From positions 400,546 to 464,545 of the forward strand of contig NZ_JAGYPL010000004.1 of NCBI RefSeq assembly GCF_018343715.1: a stretch of 64,000 nucleotides of DNA. Reading direction: 5' to 3'. The first letter of the stretch is position 1. Every line of letters begins with the position of its first letter. This DNA comes from Bacillus sp. FJAT-49711. GTDB lineage: Bacteria; Bacillota; Bacilli; Bacillales; Bacillaceae_C. The translations under genes were made by a program, and so were the position numbers. The notes under the pieces are model-generated. The model saw nothing but the letters and a program-made list of their open reading frames with translations, was not told the DNA's origin and ran no database searches. This document shows positions 19,974 through 30,000 of the stretch, one piece after another.

Positions 19974-20245
19974 TAAATTTCCTCCTAACAAATTATCGTT
20001 TCCTCAATTTACATTTTACTATATTACTACAAGAAAGTAGAATTGACGGATTAATTACTGCTGTAGAAAAATAATGTTGTTATATAGATTTGGTCATTTC
20101 CTGCTCTTGATATTAAGTGCTAATGTGACGGCTTCTGAGATTACTGGGAAAGCAAGATTTGAGAAAAAAGTTACGAGCATAAGGGAAACTGACTAGAATA
20201 AGTCAGCACCTCAACGATACACCTTCCGTCCCATCAACATTTTCT

Positions 20246-21199
20246 TTACTTAAAGTTATTGAGCATCGTGCGCACTTCATCTGTTGAATTTGTGCTCATC
20301 AATTGATTTCTTAGTTCACTAGCCCCTCGAAAGCCTTTGACATATATTTTAAAGAAGCGATGAAGAGCTTTGAACGGACGCAGCTCTAATTTTGAATATT
20401 TATCATGGAGATCAAGATGCAATCTTAAGAGATCCAGTAATTCCTCACTGCTATGATCCTTCGGTTCTTTTTCAAAAGCAAATGGATTACTGAAAATACC
20501 ACGCCCAATCATAACCCCATCTACACCATATTGGTGGACAAGCTCCAAGCCAGTTTGACGGTCAGGAATATCCCCATTGATCGTCAAAAGTGTATCTGGT
20601 GCCAGCTGGTCACGAAGTTTTTTTATCTCCGGGATCATTTCCCAATGTGCATCTACTTTGCTCATTTCCTTTCTTGTACGCAGATGAATCGAAAGATTAG
20701 CGATGTCTTGTTCCAATATATGTTTGAGCCAATCATGCCATTCGTCTACATCCGTGTAACCAAGCCTCGTTTTTACACTTACAGGCAATCCGCCTGCTTT
20801 TGCTGCTTGTATTAAATCTGCCGCAACTTCTGGACGACAGATAAGGCCGCTGCCCTTCCCATTCTGTGCCACATTCGGTACAGGGCAGCCCATATTAATA
20901 TCTAAACCTCGAAAGCCTAATTCCGCCATACCAATACTCATTTGTCGAAAGTATTCAGGCTTATCCCCCCATATATGGGCTACAATCGGCTGCTCATCCT
21001 CTGTAAAAGTCAAACGCCCACGCACACTCTGAATCCCCTGTGGGTGACAATAACTCTCCGTGTTTGTAAACTCTGTAAAAAAAACATCAGGTCTAGCTGC
21101 CGCGCTTACTACATGTCGAAAAACAACATCCGTCACATCTTCCATTGGTGCCAATATAAAAAAAGGTCGTGGTAAATCACGCCAAAAATTATTTATCAT
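20246..21199 (-). CDS. dus: tRNA-dihydrouridine synthase
   Basis: About 317 residues, an FMN-dependent TIM barrel that reduces uridine in the tRNA D-loop. Seen: [13 protein letters not shown] at the N-terminus, the [12 protein letters not shown] segment, the catalytic cysteine region [10 protein letters not shown], and [18 protein letters not shown] for the flavin phosphate. The C-terminal helical domain is present. The ATG at 21199 gives the family-like [14 protein letters not shown]; a TTG at 21205 is better spaced from GAGAGGA. Confidence 0.92.
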   Translation of the reverse strand: MINNFWRDLPRPFFILAPMEDVTDVVFRHVVSAAARPDVFFTEFTNTESYCHPQGIQSVRGRLTFTEDEQPIVAHIWGDKPEYFRQMSIGMAELGFRGLDINMGCPVPNVAQNGKGSGLICRPEVAADLIQAAKAGGLPVSVKTRLGYTDVDEWHDWLKHILEQDIANLSIHLRTRKEMSKVDAHWEMIPEIKKLRDQLAPDTLLTINGDIPDRQTGLELVHQYGVDGVMIGRGIFSNPFAFEKEPKDHSSEELLDLLRLHLDLHDKYSKLELRPFKALHRFFKIYVKGFRGASELRNQLMSTNSTDEVRTMLNNFK

Positions 21200-21415
21200 A
21201 TACAAATTCAAATCCTCTCATTATGGGATACTGAATCAACCTCTTATCCCAAAATCAAAAGCAAAGTGTCCCTGCTTCTTTTACACTTATACCATGCTTA
21301 ATCACTTTTTTTCAATCAAATCGTAAATGTTTACCTCATTAACCAGTTTTCCACTAAAATAAGTTTGCAAAAAAGATTGAAAGAACATTTGGATTGACTA
21401 GATTTAACAGAAAAA

Positions 21416-21457
21416 TGCCCCGAAATCGCAAAAGTATTTTTTCACGAAATCAGGGTC
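21416..21457. repeat. Dispersed imperfect hairpin repeat, copy A
   Basis: GCCCCGAAATCGC... facing ...CACGAAATCAGGGT. Related copies are at 23134-23176 and 26497-26541. All lie between genes and could form RNA hairpins. Confidence 0.55.
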
Positions 21458-21630
21458 TAACTGGCAAATGTTTATTGATAATTGGAAGAGCGATTTTAAA
21501 TTCTCATTCCAAATCTATCACGACTTCGACATATCTGAAGTGTATTGGTTACAGATAGTATGTTATACCTTCCTGTACTAAATAAAAAGATGTTATTTAA
21601 TCTTGTACTTCGCAGTAGGTCTCGGGACTA

Positions 21631-22338
21631 TTATATAGTCATCTTCCAGTTTGATAAAGCCAGCCAGTTTTCCTTTTCCTTATAATCAGGCATTATTTTT
21701 CCGACAAGGCGCCAGAAGGATCTGTCATGATTTAGATGTACCATATGGCACATTTCATGAACGACTACATAGTCAACAACCTCAGGCGGCGCCATTGCTA
21801 ATCGCCAATTAAATGTTAACTGCAGCTTTGAATCACAGGTTCCCCAAGTCGTTTTACTATCCGAGATACGAATAGAACGTGGTTTTGTTTTGAAGTTGCT
21901 TTGATAGGAGGAAATGCTCTTTTCCACTAATGCCTTACACTTCTGGTAGTAAAATCTTTTCAAAGCTTGTTTTATTTTTTCATTGTCTGGCTGCACTACA
22001 TATATATGGAGCTTACCCTCTTCAAACACTACGTGTTCTTTTGTGATATTAATGTCTTGGGAGATCTGGATGGGATAACTTTTTCCTAAATAAAGAAAAC
22101 TCTCACCATACTCGTATACCTTTTTCTGAGGTCCCAGGAGCCTATCCTTCATTTCTTTTAATTTTTGCTGTATAAGATCCCATTTTTCTTCTAGTAATCG
22201 AAGCACTTTATCATCAGGTGTCCCTTTCGGAGCTTGAACTTCAATATTTCCATAACTATCTATTGTAATTCCAATGGAAGTGCGATTTTTGTACTTGATT
22301 TCAAAACGTATTGTCTCATCTAAGTAGGTATGTATCAT
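21631..22338 (-). CDS. YgjP-type M48-like zinc metallopeptidase (DUF45)
   Basis: A 235-residue protein. The N-terminal beta-rich half (GITIDSYGNIEVQAPKGTP) is followed by the zinc site HEMCHMVHLNH, with the GKIMPDYKEKENWL segment at the end; this is the YgjP/SprT-like architecture. Substrate unknown. AGGTGATGAC precedes the ATG. It lies 21 bases after the DUF1456 gene and is probably cotranscribed with it. A decayed second copy of its 3' end lies at 26650-26750. Confidence 0.88.
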   Translation of the reverse strand: MIHTYLDETIRFEIKYKNRTSIGITIDSYGNIEVQAPKGTPDDKVLRLLEEKWDLIQQKLKEMKDRLLGPQKKVYEYGESFLYLGKSYPIQISQDINITKEHVVFEEGKLHIYVVQPDNEKIKQALKRFYYQKCKALVEKSISSYQSNFKTKPRSIRISDSKTTWGTCDSKLQLTFNWRLAMAPPEVVDYVVVHEMCHMVHLNHDRSFWRLVGKIMPDYKEKENWLALSNWKMTI

Positions 22339-22359
22339 GTCATCACCTGTTTTTAAGGC

Positions 22360-22857
22360 TTATCCCCTGTATTTGATCGCCAACCCTTTTAAGAAATTCC
22401 TTGCGTATTTATCTCCGCACTCTTTATAATTCTTATGACCTTCTTTTCTTAGTAAAGCGCCAAGTTCCCCTTTTGTGACCGTGATTCCTGCATTTTCAAA
22501 TACATCCAGCATATCCTCAGTCGTTAATGCTAATGCAATTTTCACCTTCTTTAACAACAGATTATTAACATTTGCACTTTTCTTTATAGACGAATCTAGG
22601 GTATCAGCCTGCCCTGGTTTAGGCTCTTGTTTTCCTCTTTTATAAATAATCAAACCATTTAAAAACGAATCTAACATACTGTTATTACATTTTATTTGTT
22701 CTTCACTTTCCTCATCATATTCGTCCGACTTTGTGAGAATCTTTATTACTTCTGGGACCGTTACATTCACTCCACCAAGTTTAAAGATCTCTGCCATTGC
22801 TTTATTTTTAATTTCTAGCGCATATCTCAAACGAATTAATATATCGTTATTATCCAT
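22360..22857 (-). CDS. DUF1456 (YehS-like) protein
   Basis: A 165-residue protein with two repeats of a helical DUF1456 unit. Each begins with an (I/L)LIRLRYAL or LLKKVKIAL helix and contains a VNVTVPEV or ITVTKGEL turn. The start is the second ATG, behind GGAGGTC. Function unknown; it leads a likely two-gene operon with the YgjP peptidase. Confidence 0.88.
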   Translation of the reverse strand: MDNNDILIRLRYALEIKNKAMAEIFKLGGVNVTVPEVIKILTKSDEYDEESEEQIKCNNSMLDSFLNGLIIYKRGKQEPKPGQADTLDSSIKKSANVNNLLLKKVKIALALTTEDMLDVFENAGITVTKGELGALLRKEGHKNYKECGDKYARNFLKGLAIKYRG

Positions 22858-23312
22858 ATAGACCTCCATACAAAAAATAGATATTTACCAACTGATTAAT
22901 CTTATATTATCTCATAGCAAATCGGATATCAAAAAAGTATAAAGGCAACTCGTAATAGGTTAGTTGCCTACTGTTTGTAAAACTAAAATGACCTCTTTCG
23001 AAAATTCATCTTTAAACCTACATTCTTCAGTTACAGTTAATATTCGAAAACGGTCGAATTTAATTCGATTTTCCACATGTTTTTTACGACTTTTAGGTCT
23101 AAAAATAATCTAGATAAGGGATTAAGCAAGAAACAGCCCCGAAATTGGAAAAGTATTTTTCGCAAAATCAGGGCTGGAATCTATATGACAGAGAAATGAT
23201 ACACTTGCTTTCAGCAGGATTGATGATATTAGTTTTAGTTTTGAGACTAAAGGGAGCAATTCCTCATAATTCAACACAAGAGTTAGATGCATGATTCTAG
23301 ATTCAAGTGCTG
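22858..23312. other. Intergenic region with two hairpins
   Basis: It contains a hairpin AAAGGCAACT/AGTTGCCT at about 22941-22970, nearly the same stem as the terminator next to the group II intron, and repeat copy B (23134-23176). The rest is AT-rich with no supported gene. Confidence 0.55.
23134..23176. repeat. Dispersed imperfect hairpin repeat, copy B
   Basis: CAGCCCCGAAATT... facing ...CAAAATCAGGGCTG. Same family as copies A and C. Confidence 0.55.
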
Positions 23313-23768
23313 TTATAATATGGCGTTGAAAGAATGTCTAATGACATCTCCTCGACTAATTATTCCCACCAATACCCCATTACGCTCCACTGGCAGTTTT
23401 TTAATTTGTTTTTTTCCTAACATGGCCGCAATATTTTCTACCTCTTCATTCCATGAGACCGTAATAACTTTCCTTTTGGCGAGTTCAAGAACATTCATAT
23501 TAAGCAATGTTTGTACTCTCTCTTCAAATTCTACATCGTCACCTTTGATAACAGTAATATAAAAGAAAAAGCTAATAATTCGATCCTCATGCTTGCCGAT
23601 ATATCGCATAATATCTCCGTCACTTATATACGCGACAATTTCGTTTCTGTCATTTACCACAGGGAGACCGCTTATTCGGTGTTCAATAAACTTTTCAATG
23701 ACAGATCGAACAGTACCATTTTCCTTTACTTTATATACTTGCTTTATCATGATTTCAAATGCCTTCAT
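23313..23768 (-). CDS. CBS-domain protein
   Basis: About 151 residues forming one pair of CBS domains. The first holds HRISGLPVVNDRNEIVAYISDGDIMRYI and the second holds KQIKKLPVERNGVLVGIISRGDVIR. Such pairs bind adenosyl nucleotides and sense energy state; no effector domain is attached. The start is the ATG eight bases after GAGGT; an ATG two codons earlier is too close. Apparently monocistronic. Confidence 0.88.
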   Translation of the reverse strand: MKAFEIMIKQVYKVKENGTVRSVIEKFIEHRISGLPVVNDRNEIVAYISDGDIMRYIGKHEDRIISFFFYITVIKGDDVEFEERVQTLLNMNVLELAKRKVITVSWNEEVENIAAMLGKKQIKKLPVERNGVLVGIISRGDVIRHSFNAIL

Positions 23769-23901
23769 ACACATTTACCTCACAAATAAGGCCCTTATTG
23801 TACATGTTCTTGCTTAGCCTGGATAGTTTCCGCGGGACAAGTAAGCTCATCCCTTTTTTACTGAAGTTGCTCTAAAATAAATGTACATATATAATTATTG
23901 A

Positions 23902-25416
23902 TTAATTTGAAACGGGTTTAGCTATGGTCTTCCCTTGCTTATTTAGTATATTCGCTGGTTCCTTACTTGTATCCACACGTTTAATAAAGAAAACTAATAG
24001 CAGTGCGACAATATTTATGCCAAGCGCTACATAGAATGAATATTGAATTCCGGCCAATAAAGCTTTCTGTGTTACTAATGTCTTCGTAGCTTCTGTAAAG
24101 GTTGTTGGATCCACACTAGCCATTAAACTTTCAGCTTTTGTTTTTGTCACGGAATTCATAATCGTAACTAGAACAGCTGTACCAATCGAACCGGATACTT
24201 GTTGAGCTGTATTATTAATGGCTGTACCGTGAGGGTTTAATCGAGTTGGTAGTTGATTAAGACCATTTGTCATAATTGGCATCATCACCATTGCCATCCC
24301 GAACATGCGTAAAGTATAAACAAGAATAATATAAGTGTGACTTGAGTCAATCTGCAGATGTGCCAACATATAAGTTGAAATGGCTGTTATGGTAAGCCCT
24401 GTTACACCAAGAATTCGTGGTCCATATTTATCAAAGAGTTTACCTGTAATTGGTGACATAATCCCCATGATGATTGCACCCGGCAGCATCATCAGCCCTG
24501 AATCCAGCGGTGAAATGCCGCGAACGCTTTGTACATAAGCTGGTGTTAAAATCATACCCGAGAACATCGCTACCGCATTGACGATTGCAATAACAGAAGC
24601 CAGTGCAAACATTGGGTACTTGTAAGCACGTAAATCTAATAACGGCTCATCCATTCTTAATTGACGAACAATGAAGACAGCAAGAGAAATTGCTCCGACG
24701 ATTAACGTTGTTAGGACGATTTTATCTGTCCAGCCGTCTGAGCTTGCGGCACTAAAACCGTACAGCAGTCCTCCAAATCCGATGGAAGATAATACTACTG
24801 ATAAGTAATCAAGCTTTGCATTTTTATTTTGTTCCATGACATTCTCAGATTTCCATATCCCTAACAATAAGCTAATGACCGCTAATGGTAAAATCATTTC
24901 GAAAAGTAAACGCCAGTCATAATATTCTACAATATAACCTGATAACGTTGGCCCAATTGCCGGAGCTGTAATCATAACCAACCCGAAAATACCCATTACC
25001 GCTCCACGTTTTTCACGCGGAAAACTTATTAGCATTATATTCATTAACAAAGGTCCCATTACCGATGAACCTGCTGCCTGAACCATCCTTCCGGTCAGTA
25101 ATACTCCAAAGTTTGGTGCAAAAGCTGCTAAGGCAGTACCTAAAGTAAAAATGACCATTGATGTAATAAATAAGCTTCTATTCGAGAACCGTGTTAATAA
25201 AAATGCCGATGCCGGAATTAAAATACCACTAACAAGCATATAACCTGTAGCAAGCCATTGAATGGTTGAATAATCTTTAATTCCTAAATCAACCATCATA
25301 GACGGTAAGGCAACATTTAAAAGTGAGTTATTTAAAAAAGAAACAAATGCTCCGACAAAAAGAATCGCAAGCATAAAATACGGAGGTTTTTTTCCTTGTA
25401 GTTTTGTTGAATTCAT
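23902..25416 (-). CDS. DHA2-family multidrug MFS exporter (14 membrane segments)
   Basis: A 504-residue proton-coupled drug exporter of the EmrB/QacA type. Motif A variant GKLFDKYGPR and motif C-like GPLLMNIMLISFPREKRG and APAIGPTLSGYIV are present, and hydrophobicity gives about 14 segments. GAGGAG precedes the ATG. It lies 140 bases downstream of a TetR gene on the same strand and is probably controlled from the operator-rich promoter before that gene. Confidence 0.9.
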   Translation of the reverse strand: MNSTKLQGKKPPYFMLAILFVGAFVSFLNNSLLNVALPSMMVDLGIKDYSTIQWLATGYMLVSGILIPASAFLLTRFSNRSLFITSMVIFTLGTALAAFAPNFGVLLTGRMVQAAGSSVMGPLLMNIMLISFPREKRGAVMGIFGLVMITAPAIGPTLSGYIVEYYDWRLLFEMILPLAVISLLLGIWKSENVMEQNKNAKLDYLSVVLSSIGFGGLLYGFSAASSDGWTDKIVLTTLIVGAISLAVFIVRQLRMDEPLLDLRAYKYPMFALASVIAIVNAVAMFSGMILTPAYVQSVRGISPLDSGLMMLPGAIIMGIMSPITGKLFDKYGPRILGVTGLTITAISTYMLAHLQIDSSHTYIILVYTLRMFGMAMVMMPIMTNGLNQLPTRLNPHGTAINNTAQQVSGSIGTAVLVTIMNSVTKTKAESLMASVDPTTFTEATKTLVTQKALLAGIQYSFYVALGINIVALLLVFFIKRVDTSKEPANILNKQGKTIAKPVSN

Positions 25417-25556
25417 ATAGTTGTTTTCTCCTCTAGTAAAATTCTATTTGATCATTTTGGGCCGTTTGCATATTTGTGCATCAATACCTTGTTTTTGAAG
25501 TTTTTTAACAATATTCTCCAAGAGGCTTTCTTTTTTCTTCGTATTTAAGGAAATCA

Positions 25557-26177
25557 TTATAGCTCTCCCTTATATAAACCTCTTTTAATTAGTTCCATTT
25601 GCTCAATAAAATTTTTAAAAGCTTCTTCATCCGTTAAATCCTTTACGAACGTTTGAACAAGGTTATGAATAGTTACAGATACCATGATTTTTAAAACATG
25701 TTGAAGTTCCCGCTCTTCTTTTATGTTTAAGTTTTTTGTATTTATTAAGCGAATTATAGATAAATGTTGATTTTTCCTACTCTCTTCATAAATATTATTT
25801 GCTATTGTATTTTCCATTTTATAATTCATATTTAAGAAAGTATTTTTAAAAAAGTTTTTGTGTTCTTTGTTACTATGGTTTTGAATCATAAACTGAAAGG
25901 AATCTATAAATGTTTCAAATATATCCCCGTTTTTCTCCTTTAAAGATGCAATAAATCGATCATTATTTTTCTGTGTAATCTTGTTTAACAGATAATAATA
26001 TAGGTCCTCTTTTCCTTCAAAATATTGATAAAAACTGCCTCTTGGAATTCCCGCATCCTTGATAATATTTGCAATTGATGCTTCATGTAATGGAACCCTG
26101 GAAAATTCCTTTTTTGCAGCCTGAATTAATGTATCCTGTTTTTCTTTAGGTAAGTGAAAAAATGTTTGTGTCGGCAT
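25557..26177 (-). CDS. TetR/AcrR family repressor
   Basis: A 206-residue repressor: an N-terminal TetR helix-turn-helix (residues 8-55, with IKDAGIPRGSFYQYFEGKEDLYYYL) and a helical ligand-binding domain. It is transcribed first, the DHA2 exporter second. The promoter carries three copies of a TGACA-N3-TGTCA palindrome, the likely binding sites, so the gene should repress itself and the exporter until a drug binds. Confidence 0.9.
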   Translation of the reverse strand: MPTQTFFHLPKEKQDTLIQAAKKEFSRVPLHEASIANIIKDAGIPRGSFYQYFEGKEDLYYYLLNKITQKNNDRFIASLKEKNGDIFETFIDSFQFMIQNHSNKEHKNFFKNTFLNMNYKMENTIANNIYEESRKNQHLSIIRLINTKNLNIKEERELQHVLKIMVSVTIHNLVQTFVKDLTDEEAFKNFIEQMELIKRGLYKGEL

Positions 26178-26201
26178 GTATACTTCTCCTATCTACAAAA
26201 G

Positions 26202-26279
26202 TGACAGTGTGTCATAAATGCTATAAGAAAATTATATGTGACACCTTGTCATATGTCAATAAAAAATGACAGTGTGTCA
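26202..26279 (-). promoter_or_regulatory. TetR-controlled promoter with three operators
   Basis: The promoter is -35 TTGACA (26259-26254), a 17-base spacer, and -10 TATAAT (26236-26231), a near-perfect SigA promoter. Three TGACA-N3-TGTCA palindromes sit at 26202-26214 (after the start site), 26239-26251 (inside the spacer) and 26267-26279 (upstream of -35). The outer two are identical (centre GTG), the middle has CCT. Placement before the tetR gene makes it the expected autoregulatory site. Confidence 0.87.
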
Positions 26280-26649
26280 TATTATCAAAACAATAGATTA
26301 GCTTATTATCTTCTGACTAATGAATTATCTCGCCGAGACTGCTTTAGAAGCAACAAATATATATTTTGCTATTGTATATCCATTGTCTATGCCTATACAC
26401 TTTTTTACCTTTGTCCTGCTTTTAAAATATAAATAATCGAATTAAATAATGAAAAGATAGAGAAGTGGGGGAACAATAAGGGGGCAGACGAAAAAACGAC
26501 CCGAAAATCGAGAAAGACAATTTTTCGCGATTTTGAGGTCGGAATGATGGATGTTTATTTTTACTGGTTAAGTTTATTGTAATGAACCAAAAAATGTACC
26601 TTAATTAAAGATAGCTAACACCTTTAGTCTAGTATTTTGTTAAATTTAC
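26280..26649. other. Intergenic interval with hairpin repeat copy C
   Basis: No supported gene. It carries the best-paired member of the dispersed hairpin family at 26497-26541 and otherwise AT-rich sequence. Confidence 0.5.
26497..26541. repeat. Dispersed hairpin repeat, copy C
   Basis: CGACCCGAAAATCGAGAAA pairs with TTTTCGCGATTTTGAGGTCG with few mismatches. Same family as copies A and B. Confidence 0.6.
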
Positions 26650-26750
26650 ACTTCGCAACTGGTTTCGGGACTACTAAATAGTCATTTTCCAGCTTGATAA
26701 GGTCAGCCAGTTTTCCTTTTCCTTATAATCAGGCATTATTTTTCCAACAA
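26650..26750 (-). pseudogene. Duplicated 3' fragment of the YgjP peptidase gene
   Basis: About 100 bases closely match the last 25 codons and the stop region of the gene at 21631-22338. The translation contains VGKIMPDYKEKENWL and then SSWKMTI and a stop. No other part of the gene is present. It has the same orientation as the intact gene 5 kb away. Confidence 0.85.
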
Positions 26751-26851
26751 AGGGCAGTTGCCTTATTTTTAACAGAGTTGCGCGCCACACTCGACATGGC
26801 GTGGATTATGATGGCAGATTAATATAGATGTAGTAGTATCCACCTTGACCT

Positions 26852-26975
26852 AGTTATTTCGAACTTCCATATTATCGAAGTAATGACCAATTTATTGGAA
26901 AGAAAAAAATCACTATCTATCATTCCGTCAAATCCATGCATATCTTTAACATCGGCAAACTATTGTACCACAAAG
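26852..26975 (-). pseudogene. Decayed 3' fragment of the aspartic-protease gene
   Basis: About 120 bases match the end of the retropepsin-like gene at 34944-35327. The translation shows DVKDMHGFDGMI, SDFFLSNKLVI and a degraded C-terminus against DVREMHGFDGII, NDFFLANKIII in the intact copy. The intact and broken copies lie on opposite sides of the Wadjet operon in the same orientation. Confidence 0.82.
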
Positions 26976-27030
26976 TTATTGTAGTAACTGTTCTAATTTA
27001 TTCGGGTTGGAATCCATTTTTGAACGTTAA

Positions 27031-30000
27031 TTAAAACAGAGCCATTTGCTCCTGTTCTCCCAACCTTACAAGCACTTCAGGATCATTATCTTGAAAGAAA
27101 GCTGTTCGGATTTCTTTATTTTTGGTCATTATTTGGGTTTCTCCACTTGCTGAATCTCTTAGGCGACAGCTATAAACGACGGGGAAATACTTCCTGATGA
27201 ACTTCCCTTCTGCGTGGGCAGTTAAAGCAATGATTTGAAATCCTAATTGATCAGCGATAAAAAATACAGGCTCTAATACATGATCACTTGATGCTTTTCC
27301 GAATGGGTTGTCAACAATAACCGTTCGATGTCTCTTTTGGTTACCTTGAAGTGGTACTCTTTTCTCAGCTATATAGTTAAGGATGCCAAGGAATAGTGTC
27401 ATATTTTTACTCCACTTTTCTCCTCCAGACCAGGCGTTTGACTTCTCCCAACTAGTGAGAGCACCGCTAACTTTACCATCGTTACTCACTTTTCTACACT
27501 TCACGCTGATATCTTTTTCTTTCATGACATTTTTCAATAGCTGTTTCGTGTGTAGCCACTTTTCAATTTGTTTGCGAATAAGTGACTCATCTTCTTTCCC
27601 CTCATCATCTTTATATTCGTCTTTATCCAGTTGGATGACCATCCAATCAATATGATGACGAAGTGCTTCTTTTCCTTCTTGTTCATCCCAATCAGGTACA
27701 GAGAAGATATATATGTCTTTCGTTTTATCCTCAACCTTAACACGCGTCTGCCTAGGAATTAACCTTAATTCATCAGCGATAGTTCGTAAGTAAAGATGAA
27801 GATGAGCTATGAATTGCTGTAATTGCTTATCATGTTCCCGCATATCTTCTTCAGCAATTTTCACTGTTCGATGGATACGATCACTCATTTTTTCTTGCCA
27901 TTCAATTACGTCATCATACGTAAATTTGTGTTCAATCCCTGTGATACACGTATTTCGTAGTTTTATATCAAAAATATTGTCATCACAAAACTTAATAAAT
28001 TTTATTTTTTCATCGTTTCTCTTTTTTCGTAGTGACATCACTTTTTCTTGTACAGATGATATTGTTTTGACCAATTGGGAAATATACTCCATCCGCTTAT
28101 AGACATAATCTTGTTTGATATGCTCTTCTAAAAGTTGTTCACGGACATTCTCATGTAGAAAGGCAAAACGCATATCTTGCTTTTCTAATTCAATAATTGC
28201 GTTAGTTATATCGGTTTCCAATAACGTATATCTTTTTTGTTCTCCGTCTAAAAACTTTTTTCGTTCCTTTAAACTTTTACGCTCTCTGTCAAGCTGGTCC
28301 TTCACTTCATTAAGAGTCACGTTAAAGATTACTAATTCCTGATAGTCTTTATAAAAATCACCTTCTCGAAGATCGAACTCACTACAAGCTTTTGTCCACT
28401 CCCCCCAAAGACTATCAACAGTAGGTTTTAACAAATCGATTCTTTCATCTAAAATCCTAATAGTTCTGCTAATCTGTGAGACTTCTTCATTCCCATGGGC
28501 AGGGAATTCGATTGCTGCGACGTTTCCATATTGTTGTTCTAGCAGTTTCATTTCATTAGTTAGGTCTTTAAGCTTTGACTTTACTGAAGTTAGTTTTTCT
28601 TCTAATAGGTCTCTACCTTGTTGCTTATATTCCAGCCTACCTCTTAATGATTTCCGTTCACTTACTAAAAGTTCTAAACTTTTGGAGGAATATTTCGGTT
28701 GCTCAGTTTCCACTTCTTTGTAATACGTATTGCCTTTTAATTCATATAATGGTTCCTTAGCTAATTGTAATTGCTTGTCTAACTCTTCAAACATTCCCTT
28801 TAGATTTGTAAGAAGTCTTCTTAATTTTTCCTGCTTTCTTTTTTGTTCATTCATTTCTTCTTGAAGTTTAATTAATTCATGTGTATGGGGTTCACACGCC
28901 TTCTTTTTAGCAAAATACTTTCTTCCATCGTTCAACTTAGTCATTAAACCGTTATACAAGCTGGTTGTTTCAGTTAATCGTTTATTATAACCCTTCATTT
29001 CATCGTCTTTTGATTCTATTTGCAAAGATAATTCATGCAATACACGTTTTTGTTTTGCTTCTTCCTCAGAGGCTATTTTAAATTGTTCTTTTAAGTGTGT
29101 GTATTGCTCGAATGGGTGATTTTGTAGAAATTCACGAATTTTTGCTAATACTGCTCTCCAGCTCTGAAGTTCTGATTCTTTATTTGTCCGTTCATCCTTT
29201 GAATCATTAGCCAGCTTCTGAACCTCTATTTTCCAGTTATTAAACGTTTCGATTGAAAGGTTTTCTTTCCATATACTTGGAAAAACTTGTTGATCGTTCG
29301 ATTTCCCTTGTTCCCGTATTAACGTCCTTGCTCTTTCCTCCGTACAAATATAGACTGGATGCGACATTTCCATTTCTACTGAAAGCAGCTTGTCGTGCAG
29401 CTTTTCAACTTCTCCTTCTGTCACAATGAATGTGACTGCCCAATATGGATAATTGGTAAAATAATCCTCAACCGATCCTTCCAATGAACGAGCTGCCTGC
29501 TGAACGAAGTCAGTTCCTAGTTCAAGATAGGCAAACTGATTTCTCCATCTGTTTTTCCATAGTTCTAGCTTAGGATCCGCGGTAAACGAATTATTATTTT
29601 CATAGTCATCCATACTTCTCGTTGCTTGTCTTTCTTTATATAGCAACTCTTCTTTTTCTTTCGATAGCTTCTCAACTTTTTCCACAAGCTGACCTAAGAT
29701 GGTTCCTTCTCTCTCATAAATCGAATAGTAATGCTGCCATTGAGGATTTCGAACAACTAGATCAGTTATAATCTCGTTTTGTTGGTCTTCTATTCCTTTT
29801 ATTTGATGCTTTAACGTTGTTGCTTCATCCCTAAATTTTTCGTACTCACTTCGTACATCGGGTATCGTTTCCTGAAACTCACGTTTTGATTGTTCCAGCC
29901 CTTTTAATTGTTTATTAAAGTCGATTATCTTTTGTTCATACCGTTGAAAATCACTTTCCCATTTAGGAAACTCATCTTCTACCCTTTCTTTAAGTGGGTT

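Noticed and set aside
20073..20195. 40-codon frame on the plus strand starting MLLYRFGH
   Set aside because: No ribosome site, no relatives known; lies between two minus-strand genes.
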